From positions 35,282,038-35,346,037 of the forward strand of contig CM063109.1 of NCBI GenBank assembly GCA_031841125.1: a stretch of 64,000 bases of DNA, read 5' to 3'. The notes under the pieces are model-generated. The model was not told the DNA's origin, ran no database searches, and worked only from the letters and a program-made list of their open reading frames with translations. Of the stretch, positions 54,160 through 64,000 are shown one piece after another. The position numbers were made by a program, and so were the translations under genes. Each line of letters begins with the position of its first letter. The first letter of the stretch is position 1. This DNA is from Acanthococcus lagerstroemiae (Eukaryota > Arthropoda > Insecta > Hemiptera > Eriococcidae).

Positions 54160-54800
54160 GAACTGACGTGAAATGACCCATTTGTGATATATTTTCGCAA
54201 AATATCTGTTTTTCTTCAGACGCCGTTTCCTCGAAGGAAGTTGGCGATCCACATTGCCATCTGGATTTTTGAGGCAGCCTTTCGGAGTAGTTCCGCTGTA
54301 CTGTGCAACCACACCATCTCAGATCTTTAAGCCAGGAATTCTGTCGTCTACCTACTGAGCGTTTGCCCGAGATTTTGCCCTCCAAAATCACTCGTAGAAT
54401 TTCATACTTTTCTCCGCGTAGTTTGTGCCCCAAGTTCTGCAGTTTTCTTGTCTTCAGCGGAGTCAGTAGTTCCCTTGCTTTATGCATCCCGTCCAGAACT
54501 TCGGTATTCCTAACTTTCTGGGTCCAGGATATGCGGAGTATTCTTCTGCATAGATACATTTCAAACGCTGCAATTCGGTTTTCAATTGTCAGGTCGAGTG
54601 TCCAGCTTTCGTATCTGTACAACATCCGCATCCGCAAGTTCAGACTTAGCTCCGACCTTGTAAAGAAATTCCTCGTATTAAGGAAGGCCCGTCTTGCCTG
54701 TTCAGTTCTCCTGTATATTTCCTGTTTTGTACTGCAACTTTCTGTGAGCATAGTGCTGGCCATTTTATCCGACAATTTGGATCGATGCCCCCGATTTTCA
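54160..54800 (-). pseudogene. Non-LTR retrotransposon RT C-terminal fragment
   Basis: One long minus-strand frame reads EIYRRTEQARRAFLNTRNFF, LSLNLRMRMLYRYESWTLDL, FEMYLCRRILRISWTQKV, LGHKLRGEKYEILRVILEGK and GKRSVGRRQNSWLKDLRWCG. The order LSLNLRMRML...ESWTL...RRILRISW...LGH-LRG...GRRQNSWLKDL is the tail of an endonuclease/RT polyprotein. The palm and endonuclease are missing. A few residues around MLYRYESW appear deleted relative to the usual YG-E-WT. The first ~45 residues of the open frame (above 54800) are unrelated sequence. Confidence 0.85.
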
Positions 54801-57257
54801 CAAAAAATGAGAGATTTTCCGCAGCCTGTCCTGTAGTATATGGCGATGCACGCATACCAGAGTGACTTCGCAGACACCGCACCCCTGGCCCTGTGTCGTG
54901 ATGCGAAATTCACCTTCTGCAACTTCGATGGCTTTTACTCATCACGCCATTTCCGCGGTGTCATCCAGCCGCCTGTCAGCCTATTCTCGTAATTTCGGTC
55001 CATCAAAGAACTATTCGAAATCAAACGATGTCGCAACCGTACAGAGAAACCGTCAGTAGCTCAGACCTTGAAAAGTACCGGACGTTCTAACCGACCTCAT
55101 TTCTCGATCCGATGACTCATACACACGCGCCTTATTCCCCAGCGACGACTTCAAAATTCTTGGAATCCGCGACCGTACGAGCTAAAAGCGTACAACAAAA
55201 AAAAAGCACCGCTCGTACCTCCCGCCATCGGTCTCAGCGTCAGTTAGATCGAAAACTTTCAACGGCCAATCGACAAGCTTTCAAGTACGTCATTGAGTCC
55301 GTGCGGTAGCCTCACTCACACTCCGATCACCCGAAACCATCTAAAGTCTGGATTTCCAAACCGCCGCACGCGGTTTTGACGTTTCAAAATCACCTCAGCT
55401 GGGAGAATCCCCATTCTACAGATGGGCCGAACCTGAAACAGAGCTTCCGGTCTTGCTTCAGTCTTGCTTTCTCCAAAAAGTCAAGTGGAGACTTCGTCCA
55501 CGTCTATCGCATCCAGGTCTGGGACTTAGAAGATTGTCTAACTGATCGTATGTCGTGTCGTATGCTCTCGAAAAGCCTAGTGGCAACCTATCGTATCATT
55601 CGCATAACGTAAAGCTTAAAGTGCTGTTAAAAGTATCAACTAATAATATTTATTCAAACTGATCTGACTCGGCCAAGTCATTTTGTCAGGCCGAGAATCT
55701 CTAATTAGGGGCTTGTTACCGATCAGCCCCTTGAGCCCACGCTGTGGACTCTTCTGGTCATCGTCAGTCTACTACACCAACCAGCAGAAGCCCGAGAGGC
55801 TCTACGACCTCACGACACCCCGGGAATTACCCTTTCGAGTATCGTGTCGGTGACCAGATGGGTGTCCTGTGTTATTGCAGATCTGTGTTAGGATTCGCCT
55901 GGAAGCTGGAACATTCTGGGCCAAGAATCCTGAAAGCGGTCAAGTATAAGTTCTGCTGACCCTGTACCCAGCATTTTACTTGCAAGTTCGCATGCTATCT
56001 CCGAATTGTTGTAAAATGGAGTACAACCCGGTCAAAAGAGCATTCCGAATCGTCTTGACGCGATTGTGGGGTGGGGTAGGCCACAAGTTGAACCTTCTTC
56101 GCCACCAGCCCCTCTTGGAGCATGCAAATGTTCTCGAGTTCTGGTCCATTATATCCTCGTATCTCGTGCACAGCATTCAACGTGGTACGACGCCGAGTGT
56201 GGATTGTGGATACTGAATTATGAATTATAGCGGAGTACGCGCGGTCGGGCCCGTTCGGTTGCCGTTGCTTTTTATGGTTCCTAATACCGAAATTTTCAGT
56301 CCGTTTGCCCGCGGTTTATTTCCGCTTAATGTAACATTATACCCAATTGGCTAAGTAACGGCATACTCGGGTAAGTATAAAATATCGAGTTAAGTTTGTT
56401 TTTCACGACTACATTGAAGGATAGAGTGGGGGAGGAGGAGAGAGAGAGAGAGAGATATTGCTGTACCTTTCAACGAGCAGCCTATTATATATATCCAGCT
56501 TACAACACCCTAAAATGTTATTGTCCAGGCAAAAGCGGCGGGAATGGAACTTTTTGGGAGGGAAAAAAAAACACGCGCGGCGAATATACAACAATACGCC
56601 CGAACGACGCGACCTGAATGCAGTCGCAATTTTTCCGCAGATTCGCAAATGACATGAGTAATCTTGTTAAAAATGTATGCGTATAGACCAACTCAGGCCC
56701 TAATGTTTGAATAAACCTCGGCTAAGTCTGGACGGATAATACGGCTCACTCGGATCTGTATCTTACCGCAGAAATCCGTAGAATGTAAAAGCCGCACGAA
56801 TCATGCTATAAACGGTCGGCCGTTTCGTTTGTTCCTAAATAAACGTGTACGAAGATTATAAGCACGAAGTGTATACAGTCCAGTTAATGAATAAACTCCT
56901 GAATAAAGTGCCACTATCCAGTCTATGTCTGCGTGGCTGTTATTCGATTGAAACGGCAGCACGAGTGCTCGTTCCCTCGGAAAAGGCACAAGGAACGTGA
57001 AGCATTTGGGTGACGTCTGATAGAAACCACCCTGTAAAAAACCTTTCGGATCATGGCACGCGAACGTCTTCTCTCCGTACCCTGTGAAGGCAGTGAGGTA
57101 ATTGCCTCTCTTAGAGAGAGAGAGTGAGTGGGGGGGGGGAGATGACAAATATCTACACTACATGCTGATGCGTCGGTCCGTGGATATGTCTTATGGCTAC
57201 CGAACATGTTCCACGTACTCAGTCGACTTAGGAATGTCGGATTTCAGAGATATAATT
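54801..57257. other. CpG-containing spacer; GA microsatellite at 56439-56455
   Basis: A long stretch with more G+C than average and no recognised transposon sequence. Frames such as 55112-55309 and 55744-55959 (plus) have no domain. A (GA)n tract lies at 56439-56455 and a second purine tract near 57113-57140. It may be the least repeat-invaded part of the window. Confidence 0.35.
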
Positions 57258-57271
57258 AACACGAGGCATTA

Positions 57272-57486
57272 GGGTCTGGTTGGCTGAGTGGATAGCGCGC
57301 TGGTCTCGGAATCCGGAGGTCCCGAGTTCGAGCCCACGTAGCGACTCGCTGCATTTCGACCTAGGCCGGTTTTTCGGCATGTAGAGTAGAGGGCTAAGAC
57401 AGCCCTAACAGCCTCCCCGACGTCTCTGAGGCAATGCTCGAAAGGACGGATTCCAGTTCTCGGGCTGAGAGCAAGATAAGAAAAAG
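57272..57486 (+). mobile_element. tRNA-derived SINE with 14-bp target duplication
   Basis: A 215-bp element. Its head carries the RNA polymerase III A box TGGCTGAGTGG (57281-57291) and a B-box-like AGTTCGAGCCC (57325), spaced as in a tRNA. The intervening arm can fold as a tRNA-like anticodon stem with loop CTCGGAA, but the acceptor and T stems do not pair, so it is not a tRNA gene. A non-tRNA body follows and the element ends in an A-rich GATAAGAAAAAG tail. AACACGAGGCATTA before it (57258-57271) and AACACGAGACATTA after it (57487-57500) match at 13 of 14 positions, which is a LINE-type target duplication. Confidence 0.85.
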
Positions 57487-57500
57487 AACACGAGACATTA

Positions 57501-58416
57501 CTTACTCTGGGCAGAGACAAGGAACGAGTAATTACAATCTGCAACGAACGAAATCGCGTGCACTTACGAGGAACAGTACAACGATAGTGAATATTGTGGT
57601 CAAAACTTGACCCACAAATTTTTTGGTTGACACCCCCACCCCTCGGCCATATGGCATATCCATGCCAACATGTTGGAATTTGAAATGGTTCGAGAACGTT
57701 TGGCTATTAAAAACTCCAATAAATTAGAACAATGCTTGTATTAAAAAACCCCGTCTTCACCTCCCCTACCGAGATCGAAAACGCATGGATGGTATCTACC
57801 AAGAATTCGAGGAAACTGTGGAAATAGCCGATTGGTCCGGCACATCAGAAAGATAGCCAGCCAGCTTGCGAGTCCGGGCACACTAGAGATGAAAGAAGAG
57901 ACAGGTAGCAGGAAGACAGTCAAGCAAGAAGGCAATTAATTATTTATGAATCAATTCGGAAAAGTGGGCATTTTATGTCTCCAGGGTATTACGGCATTAA
58001 TTCGTGGTATTGTCAACATTTTAAAACGTCATTCGTATTGTTTAGACTATAATATGAGTCAATGGATAGTACCCCACCTTCCCCTACCGCAGTGGATAAG
58101 AAAAATCCAACACTACGTATTTCCTCATTCCCCTGTCCTGTCGCAGGTCATGTTATACTACTTCTTAGATTCGCGCTAGTCTTCAGATACATTTTTTAAG
58201 ACGAAGTTTGTTCGGTTCAGGAGGATCGAGTCTAGTTTAATACGCTATGGCACTAGTATATTACACAATAAGGGTAGAATCATAACTGCTGCAATCGCAC
58301 GAGTGATAGCGCTTCTTTCGTAACTCCGTTATGTACGTGGAAAGTCGAATGAACGTTAATTTTTCAGTTCTCGAATAATTTTGCAGTAATTCGCTATATC
58401 CGTGGTATTGCAATTA
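57501..58416. other. Spacer, nothing firmly recognised
   Basis: 57780-57930 reads on the plus strand as NSRLVRHIRKIASQLASPGT and faintly resembles the tail of an RT polyprotein, but it is too short to call. Confidence 0.3.
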
Positions 58417-59207
58417 CACTACACAACAAACTGAGATTTTTTGGAAACCGCATGAAGGAAAATAGATGATTCTTAATGTATTTTTCACGCTGAATTCAAA
58501 TATGATATTAAAAATGCTGAGTTAGCTAATCATTTTTTACGTTTGCTGGGAAATTTAATAGTGTATTATGAGAAATTGTTCTATTTTATGTGGCGACACT
58601 GATGTTGTATGTATTAAACTGATATTACCGATAAGCTTCGTCTTTGACGGTACTGAATAGAAAACTTCCGTGTTGTTCTCTGTCCCTCTGCGTTCTGTAA
58701 GTATTATTCCAATTCAACAACGAGCGTTGTGATTATCATGAATATTCGGGCATTGAACACATATTCATCAAATTTATTGTCGGAACACATTTATCTAGTT
58801 CACTTACATTTCGTAAAAGAAACAATAAACTGTAATACCGGAATGAAAAGGCGTTATTTTTTTCACTGAAGAGATCGCCTTCCTCAAAATTGTTGTTCCA
58901 TCACTTCATCGTTAATGATAAAATCTTAGAATCAGTTGAAACTGTTTAGATCGTTCCGATATCAAAACGTCAAAACACGTTCACACGTGTCACTGTGTTG
59001 GCGAGTTTGTTTTGTGATACATGCAGTGTGGCCACATTCACTAATATTTCTAACACAAGAGGGAAATCACGGGAAATAATTCAGAATGAATTTACGAGAA
59101 AAGGAGAGCTAATTAAGAAAAACAAAAAGCGGCATTGAATTCAGCGTGAAAAATACTTCTAGAATCGGCTACTCTCGTTCTTGCGGTTTTTTGGCTGTTG
59201 GGTAGTG
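58417..59207. mobile_element. CACTA-like non-autonomous element (second copy)
   Basis: 791 bp with ends CACTACACAACA and TGTTGGGTAGTG (11 of 12 complementary) and TTA on both sides (58414-58416 and 59208-59210). A perfect 22-bp inverted pair lies inside (58478-58499 and 59135-59156; core TTTTTCACGCTGAATTC), and a related block sits in the arms of 7021-7481. CACTA ends plus a 3-bp duplication indicate the CACTA/EnSpm group. No transposase is seen. Confidence 0.78.
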
Positions 59208-59423
59208 TTATCAGCTTCAATCGCCTCGAGCATATGAAATCGCGTAGAAAAGTCGGATAAGTGCAGCCAAATCATCAACAAACTTAGTTGTTACCTTGTG
59301 GGAAAGAAATGATCACTTCCCTCCCGTGGGAGAGAAAACATCAGTTCGATGCTGCTGAAAAATAACTTTTTCTCAAAACTAATGCGGTTAGGAAGAGTTA
59401 TGAATGGTCTGGTCTTAAATTAG
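59208..59423. other. Spacer
   Basis: Nothing recognised. Confidence 0.3.
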
Positions 59424-59655
59424 CAGGGAACCGGAGTCGCTCCGAGCTAGCTCCGGCTTCGGTAGAAATTCGAATTCAGTTCCGGGGCAAATTTGAATCT
59501 AGCCCCGGTGCCTGCTAAGTGTATTGAGTATTGAAAGTGGCTCTGTCTTCGGCATGGCTAAGTAATTTTTTCGGGGCTCCGGGTCTGGGACATTACTGTT
59601 ATCGGAGTCAGGGTCCGGTCTTACCTAAGTACAGTTAATACTCCGGCTACGGTTA
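59424..59655. repeat. Short-word region of CTCCGG type
   Basis: CAGGGAACCGGAGTCG starts a stretch made of CTCCGGCTTCGG, CCCCGGTGCC, GGGCTCCGGGTC and CTCCGGCTACGG words. CAGGG at the left and GTGCCTG at 59517 may be termini of a small hAT-like element. It is analogous in build to the ATTCG, AATCAT and GAATATTT word elements. Confidence 0.45.
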
Positions 59656-60004
59656 TTTTTAAGGAAAAGGGATATGATGGAGGCGTACAAGGACACGTCC
59701 ATAGAGGGATGAGAGGGAAATGGTAAAGTTGAATAATAGGGGAGATCTGGCGAATAATTTTTCCCGAGCTTGCTTTTTCTGGGGGGGGGGGGTGGCTTCA
59801 GCTCTTTCGGAAAATGGTTGACTCTGTGGATCCGGTCTCCTGCTCCGGGCCCTTGTAAGCAAGCCTTGAACAGTCAGCGAGATTTCAAAATGAATCTAAA
59901 GCGTCGTAAATCAGTCTGCAATAATTCTATGACTTGTGTTCGGAGTGAACACTGAAGAATTAGTTTGGAAGAGCTTTAGACAGATACATAATTATGAAAG
60001 AGTG

Positions 60005-60240
60005 TATCAGAGTCGTAAGGCAAGTCCACGAGAGTTTTCGAGTCTTATGCGTGTTTTAAGGAGTTATTAAAAAGTACGGAAGGTTTGAAAAGTCTTAACC
60101 AAGTTTTGAATAATTTTATTTAAGTTTGGGGAGTCATAAAGAGTTTTGAGTTTGGAACAGTCTTATAGCGAGTACTGAATAAAAGTATATTAAAGCTCTA
60201 AAGAAACTTTAATAAGTCTGCGAGAGTCGTGAACCGTACC
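60005..60240. repeat. Degenerate array of GAGTCTT-like words
   Basis: Diverged repetitions such as GAGTTTTCGAGTCTTATG, GTTTGAAAAGTCTTAACC and GTTTGGGGAGTCATAAAGAG, about 20-24 bp each, of the same style as 2850-3205. Confidence 0.45.
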
Positions 60241-62381
60241 TACAGATATTGAGTTAGTTTTGAAAATTGTACCTCCGCCCCTAGAGGAAAGAATCGAATG
60301 TCGTGTGGTGAACGTTAGCAATGCTCAAAAGATTGTTGCCGAGTCCAGAATCTGGTCAACTGGAAAAAACTGCCTGGGCATTCACTTATGGTGATATAAA
60401 ATACCGTTTTCTTTGTTCGTATGTAGGTACATATTATTTCTGGATTTCTGAATTAATTGCAGACCTTAAGATAATTTGAACTTAGTAGTGTTTGAATCAG
60501 GTTATTGATGTTCTTAAGTTGAATGTTAGTTTTGTAGTCCTTTGTAACTTCGATATTTTGATATCTCGTGCTTGATGGCGATTTGATGGTTGCCAAGGCA
60601 AATAAATGGAGATTTTTGGGTTAGTAGGCATTCATGTTTCAATTTGAAGTTTATAGATCAGATTTGGATTACTGATATTTTATTTCGATTTTCGTGTGTT
60701 GTGTTTTACATGGCTGTCCAATGTGTTATATTTATTCGGCTTAATGCTTTGTAATTCGTTTGGTTGGTTGTTCCCCTCGGTTTCTCCTAATTTTCAGAAT
60801 TTTCGATTTCTCTTTTCATTTTGAGTCGAGCGTAGGTACAGTAGCTTTGGTGGTGGATTAAATGGTATTTTTCAGTATCAATAAGAACATAGCAATCGGT
60901 TGGAACTCCAAATGTTTCCCCTCCGTCTACTCACTTAATTACCGTCATCTCTAGGGCATAACAATAATGTAAAATGAAAACTATTCAATTTTTATACATT
61001 CCCAATCGTCCCCCTCAGAATTGTATCTTGAAACCACCCCTAACCCTGACTGATGTATCTGTGGCTCAGTTTCTCTTGTTCCTTCGGAAGGTCTTAGTGA
61101 TTAGTTTAGTATTCAGCCAAGATTTATGTTACATTTTGAACGAATAAGTGATCCACTTCGATCCATCCTTTCTCTTTGAAGTGGAAGTGACCCCCATCCC
61201 TTTTATTTGATCCGCGTATAAGAACAACTGAATTTGGTTGCTTACATGTATTCGGTTAGGATTTACGTGGACTAACATATGTTTTGACGGTTAACATTTT
61301 TAACAAATCTGTGTTTCACTATGGTCCATTATTTCTCGCTGAAGTGGCCTAACAGCCTCTTCTTTTAACGGCAGTTAAAAATAATTGAATTTTGTTGCAA
61401 ATGCTCTGGAAAAGCATTTTGAAGTAACGTAATTTTATTACGTAATTTTTTTTTCCTTTGTTTAAGTCAGCCCAGCGTTCACCACAAATAATCTGATAAT
61501 AACCGCTGGCCATCTTTCGGACATCGTTCCACAAATTAATTACCTGGGTGCCCTTTTAGCGCCTAGTATAAATCTCCCCCTCTCATCTGTTGCACTCTTC
61601 TGCCCCGGTTCCTTTTCTCTCCGGTGTAATATCTTGGAAGACCAGCAAATTGACTGGCGAAAAATACACATTTACGCTTTTACCCTCTTTAATATCTCGC
61701 ATTTACCACGACAGGGTAATAAATGACGTGATTTTACGAACATCCTGTAAAGGTAATGTTTGCTCGCTGAAAGTCATTCTGCTTGTTGTACCTAATTAGG
61801 GCACGAGTAGTGAACAGTGGCGTGCTCTTGCTTTCAGCCTTCTCTCTCGCGCGCACACACAGACGAAGATAAAAATTACCTAATAAACTAAGGCGATGAT
61901 GAAAACTCGGAAAAAGATAAGGTCAGTTTGAATAATGTCTTTAATAGTTCTTTCTCTCTCTTTCTCTCTCTCAAAGGGAAAGTAGATAGAACTGGACATC
62001 GCTTCGGACTTTTGGTGCCTATAATTTTGATGTTGGAGCGTAAAGAAAGATCTTTTTCCGGAAGGAGAATTCCTAATTGACAATCCGACTGTGCTATGTA
62101 AAGCTGAAGTGTAATATTTTAAACATGTATAATTTAAAAAGTGTTCATATTTGAGATTTTGAGAAAAATTGACGGGTAGTATTGGATGTCCTATCTTTCA
62201 TTTTGGTTTGGAGATTATTTTTCTCTCATATTGATAACAAACCTAGTTGTTTGAGGAAAACTGTACACGGGGTTATTATTCAAGATGGTGGAATAATTTG
62301 GGACTTCAGGTAGAACACACTTCCATTCCGAATCAGTTCAGTATTTAAAAAAAAAAAAAAAAAAAATATCCATATTGCACT
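60241..62381. other. Spacer with microsatellites
   Basis: No gene recognised. A CT-rich tract lies near 61945-61973, a CG/CA tract near 61850, and an A20 run at 62347-62366, just before the target site of the next element. Confidence 0.35.
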
Positions 62382-62542
62382 CAGAGGCGGACTTAGGTAT
62401 TTTGCGCTGAAGGCTAGTGGAAAATTTGCGCTGCTAACGAAATATTTTTTTGGAAAAAATAAAAGAGTAAAAAATTTTTCGCTGGCTTCGCTCGCTGTTT
62501 ACCTTATTGAATTTCACTCGCGATTTTTCTTTCTTTTCTTTC

Positions 62543-62850
62543 TTTTTTTGACATTTTCATGTCTTTACTTTGGCACGTAAACCGGAAAAACATTATTTTT
62601 ACGCGTTACATTTGAGGAGGAATGAAATAATAATTTCCATGAAAATTTATTTTGACATTTTCTTGTCATTACTTTGGCACATTCCAGCCATAGGTATAAC
62701 ACAAATGGGGAAAACGTTACATTTGAGAAGTAACGAAAAGAAATTATCATTTCCATGGAAATTCATTTTGACATTTTTGTGTCTTTACTTTGGCACACAA
62801 CGGAAAAAAGCCTTACTTTGGAGCGTGACGAAAAGAACGTTACGAAAAAT
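62543..62850. repeat. Tandem repeat, 107-115-bp unit, three copies
   Basis: Units beginning TTTTGACATTTTCATGTCTT-like start near 62546, 62650 and 62767. Each continues with ACTTTGGCAC, a variable part, ACGTTACATTTGAG or equivalent, and TTTCCATGGAAATT. They lie inside the hAT-like element. An isolated inverted copy is at 190-268. Confidence 0.75.
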
Positions 62851-63056
62851 AATAATAATAAAACTACTGACTGGGCTGACTTACGGACTGACTTGAACTG
62901 GACTGGACTGACTGACTCAACATTTCATTCGCCTGCGAGTACATCCAGTTCATCAGACAGGACAGTTACCATCTTTTGAATGGAAGAAGTGTAGGAAGGT
63001 GTCCATGGTCGTGGACATTACCATCTTCTCGCAATACCTGTTCTGCACAGGGTGAT

Positions 63057-63129
63057 CTCCTTGTATCAGCCTGTATTCCCTTGCGAGCACCACGTTCCTT
63101 GTAAAGGGAATACAGGCTGATACAAGGAG
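63057..63129. repeat. Perfect 26-bp hairpin
   Basis: 63057-63082 (CTCCTTGTATCAGCCTGTAT and six more bases) and 63104-63129 are exact reverse complements around a 21-nt loop. Outside them, CGCCTGCGAGTAC (62930) pairs with GTACTCGCAGGCG (63134), and CTGACTGACTC clusters lie on both sides, so about 270 bp can fold back on itself. Confidence 0.85.
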
Positions 63130-63299
63130 TGTCGTACTCGCAGGCGAGTAAAGTTTTGAGTCAGTTAGTCAGTCAGTCATTTCCTTAAATTTCTTCAAAA
63201 ATCAGCAGTACCGCACTGATCGTTTAGCTTATTTTCAAAAATTTTGCGCCGAGGCTTCAGCCTAGTCAGCCTTATGGGAAATCTGGCCCTGATTGCACT

Positions 63300-64000
63300 T
63301 GACAAAATCTTCAGTTTGGAGCCCTTCCCCTACCGAGGAGACACAATTTACAAATTAGTGGCAGATTGTTGCCAGAACACACTTCAGCGACCGTTTAAAT
63401 ATGAAGACCTCAATTCCAAAAGTGCTTAGTCCCCCCCCCCCCCTAAAAAAGGAAAAGTTAGTGGCGGCATCTGGTGATTAGTGTGGTTCCTCGCAAGTGT
63501 ACTACGTCAAACTCTCAAAAACTCATTCGAAATGCCACTATCTAGTACATCGCTTTTTTTTGGCCTGTTTTTGTGTACCACGACATAACCACAATTACGT
63601 TTTATGCTCTAGTTACTTATGTGAGATTCTATTCGATAGTATACGATTTTTTTCCAAGTCGAAATTCTTAGCATTGATAGTACTGTACATTTCAATTTCG
63701 AATAATTGAGGACCTGACTTCCAAAATGCGCTTAGTCTAAAAAACGAAATGTTGGGAAATCGCAAAAAAACATTCTGACTCGCGAACGATAATTGGTAAC
63801 ACTGATTCAATTGCGTGGATAACAAGAGGAGGGGCCAATGCTGATACCACCCAAGTATGAAGGTTGGCGTACGAACAATTTTCGAGCGACGGCCGTTCAA
63901 AGTGGGGGAAGTCGTGGACTTAGCTCGTTTTGGCAGACCATGTCATACTTCTGAAAGGTCAAAATTCGTACATCTGGACCTAGAAACTCTCGGAACTCGG
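63300..64000. other. Spacer to window end
   Basis: No gene recognised. A C-rich run lies at about 63430-63441. Confidence 0.35.

Larger units (their letters stand above)
62382..63291. mobile_element. hAT-like non-autonomous element with perfect 8-bp TSD
   Basis: A 910-bp element. ATTGCACT flanks it exactly on both sides (62374-62381 and 63292-63299). The left end CAGAGGCGGACTTAGG and the right end GGGAAATCTGGCCCTG are diverged inverted partners (CAG start, GCGGA against CCAGA). Subterminal TTTTGCGC/GAGGCTTCAGCCTAGT blocks also correspond. The interior holds three tandem units (62543-62850), a CTGACTGACT word cluster on both sides and a 26-bp hairpin. No transposase is seen. The exact duplication makes the boundaries firm even though the termini have diverged. 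Confidence 0.82.

Noticed and set aside
57272..57345. Functional tRNA gene
   Set aside because: A and B boxes are present, but acceptor and T stems do not pair, and the unit is the head of a SINE with a tail and target duplication.
57780..57930. RT C-terminal fragment (VRHIRKIAS...)
   Set aside because: Too short and too loose a resemblance to separate from chance.

Overview
This is a eukaryotic, almost certainly arthropod (probably insect) nuclear window. I recognise no cellular gene, rRNA or complete tRNA gene. The evidence for origin is the set of decayed non-LTR retrotransposon 3' ends (RTE-like endonuclease/reverse transcriptase types and one R1-type), a decayed LTR-retrotransposon integrase, many short non-autonomous DNA transposons with inverted termini, a tRNA-derived SINE, AT-rich spacer sequence and many long G or C homopolymers. 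A hemipteran is my guess from the general look of the repeats, but the species cannot be fixed from the sequence alone. The window is best read as intergenic or large-intron DNA.

Layout. 1-5350 is dominated by copies of a terminal-repeat family that I call GGTGTCTAC (TIR CAGGGTGTCTACA). 5600-8000 holds a short-word element, a decayed RTE-like fragment on each strand and a CACTA-like element. 10390-12714 is a decayed RTE-like LINE whose catalytic RT core is deleted. 13045-16640 holds hAT-like elements built of short degenerate words. 17809-19262 is a complex nest of inverted repeats. 20432-21208 is an LTR-element integrase on the minus strand. 21675-21932 (minus) is a cysteine-rich reading frame that could be a genuine exon. 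27069-30090 carries several MITE families and a tRNA-like SINE head. 30148-31197 is the one long, unbroken retroelement reading frame (R1-clade RT C-terminus). 34430-37600 mixes LINE tails and MITEs. 38560-40700 contains a nested DNA transposon pair with a perfect target duplication. 41911-44270 holds a palindromic MITE and dispersed ~290-bp repeats. 44480-47110 is a LINE tail followed by two satellite-like tandem arrays. 47997-54800 holds a hAT-like element, three LINE tails and a TIR element. 57272-57486 is a SINE with a 14-bp target duplication. 58417-59207 is a second CACTA-like element. 62382-63291 is a hAT-like element with a perfect 8-bp target duplication, internal tandem repeats and a 26-bp hairpin.

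Between repeats lie stretches of less AT-rich, CpG-containing, apparently single-copy DNA (about 3840-4330, 9240-9650, 14700-15160, 21400-21920, 31580-32950, 40850-41560, 49130-49730 and 54930-57250). They have no convincing reading frames, apart from the candidate exon at 21675, and are the best places to look for host exons or regulatory DNA.

I found no gene cluster or undescribed multi-gene system. What is interesting is the structure: precise target duplications, nested insertions, elements assembled from short degenerate words, and adjacent satellite arrays. Family names rest on TIR and TSD logic and recognised protein motifs; no database search was possible.
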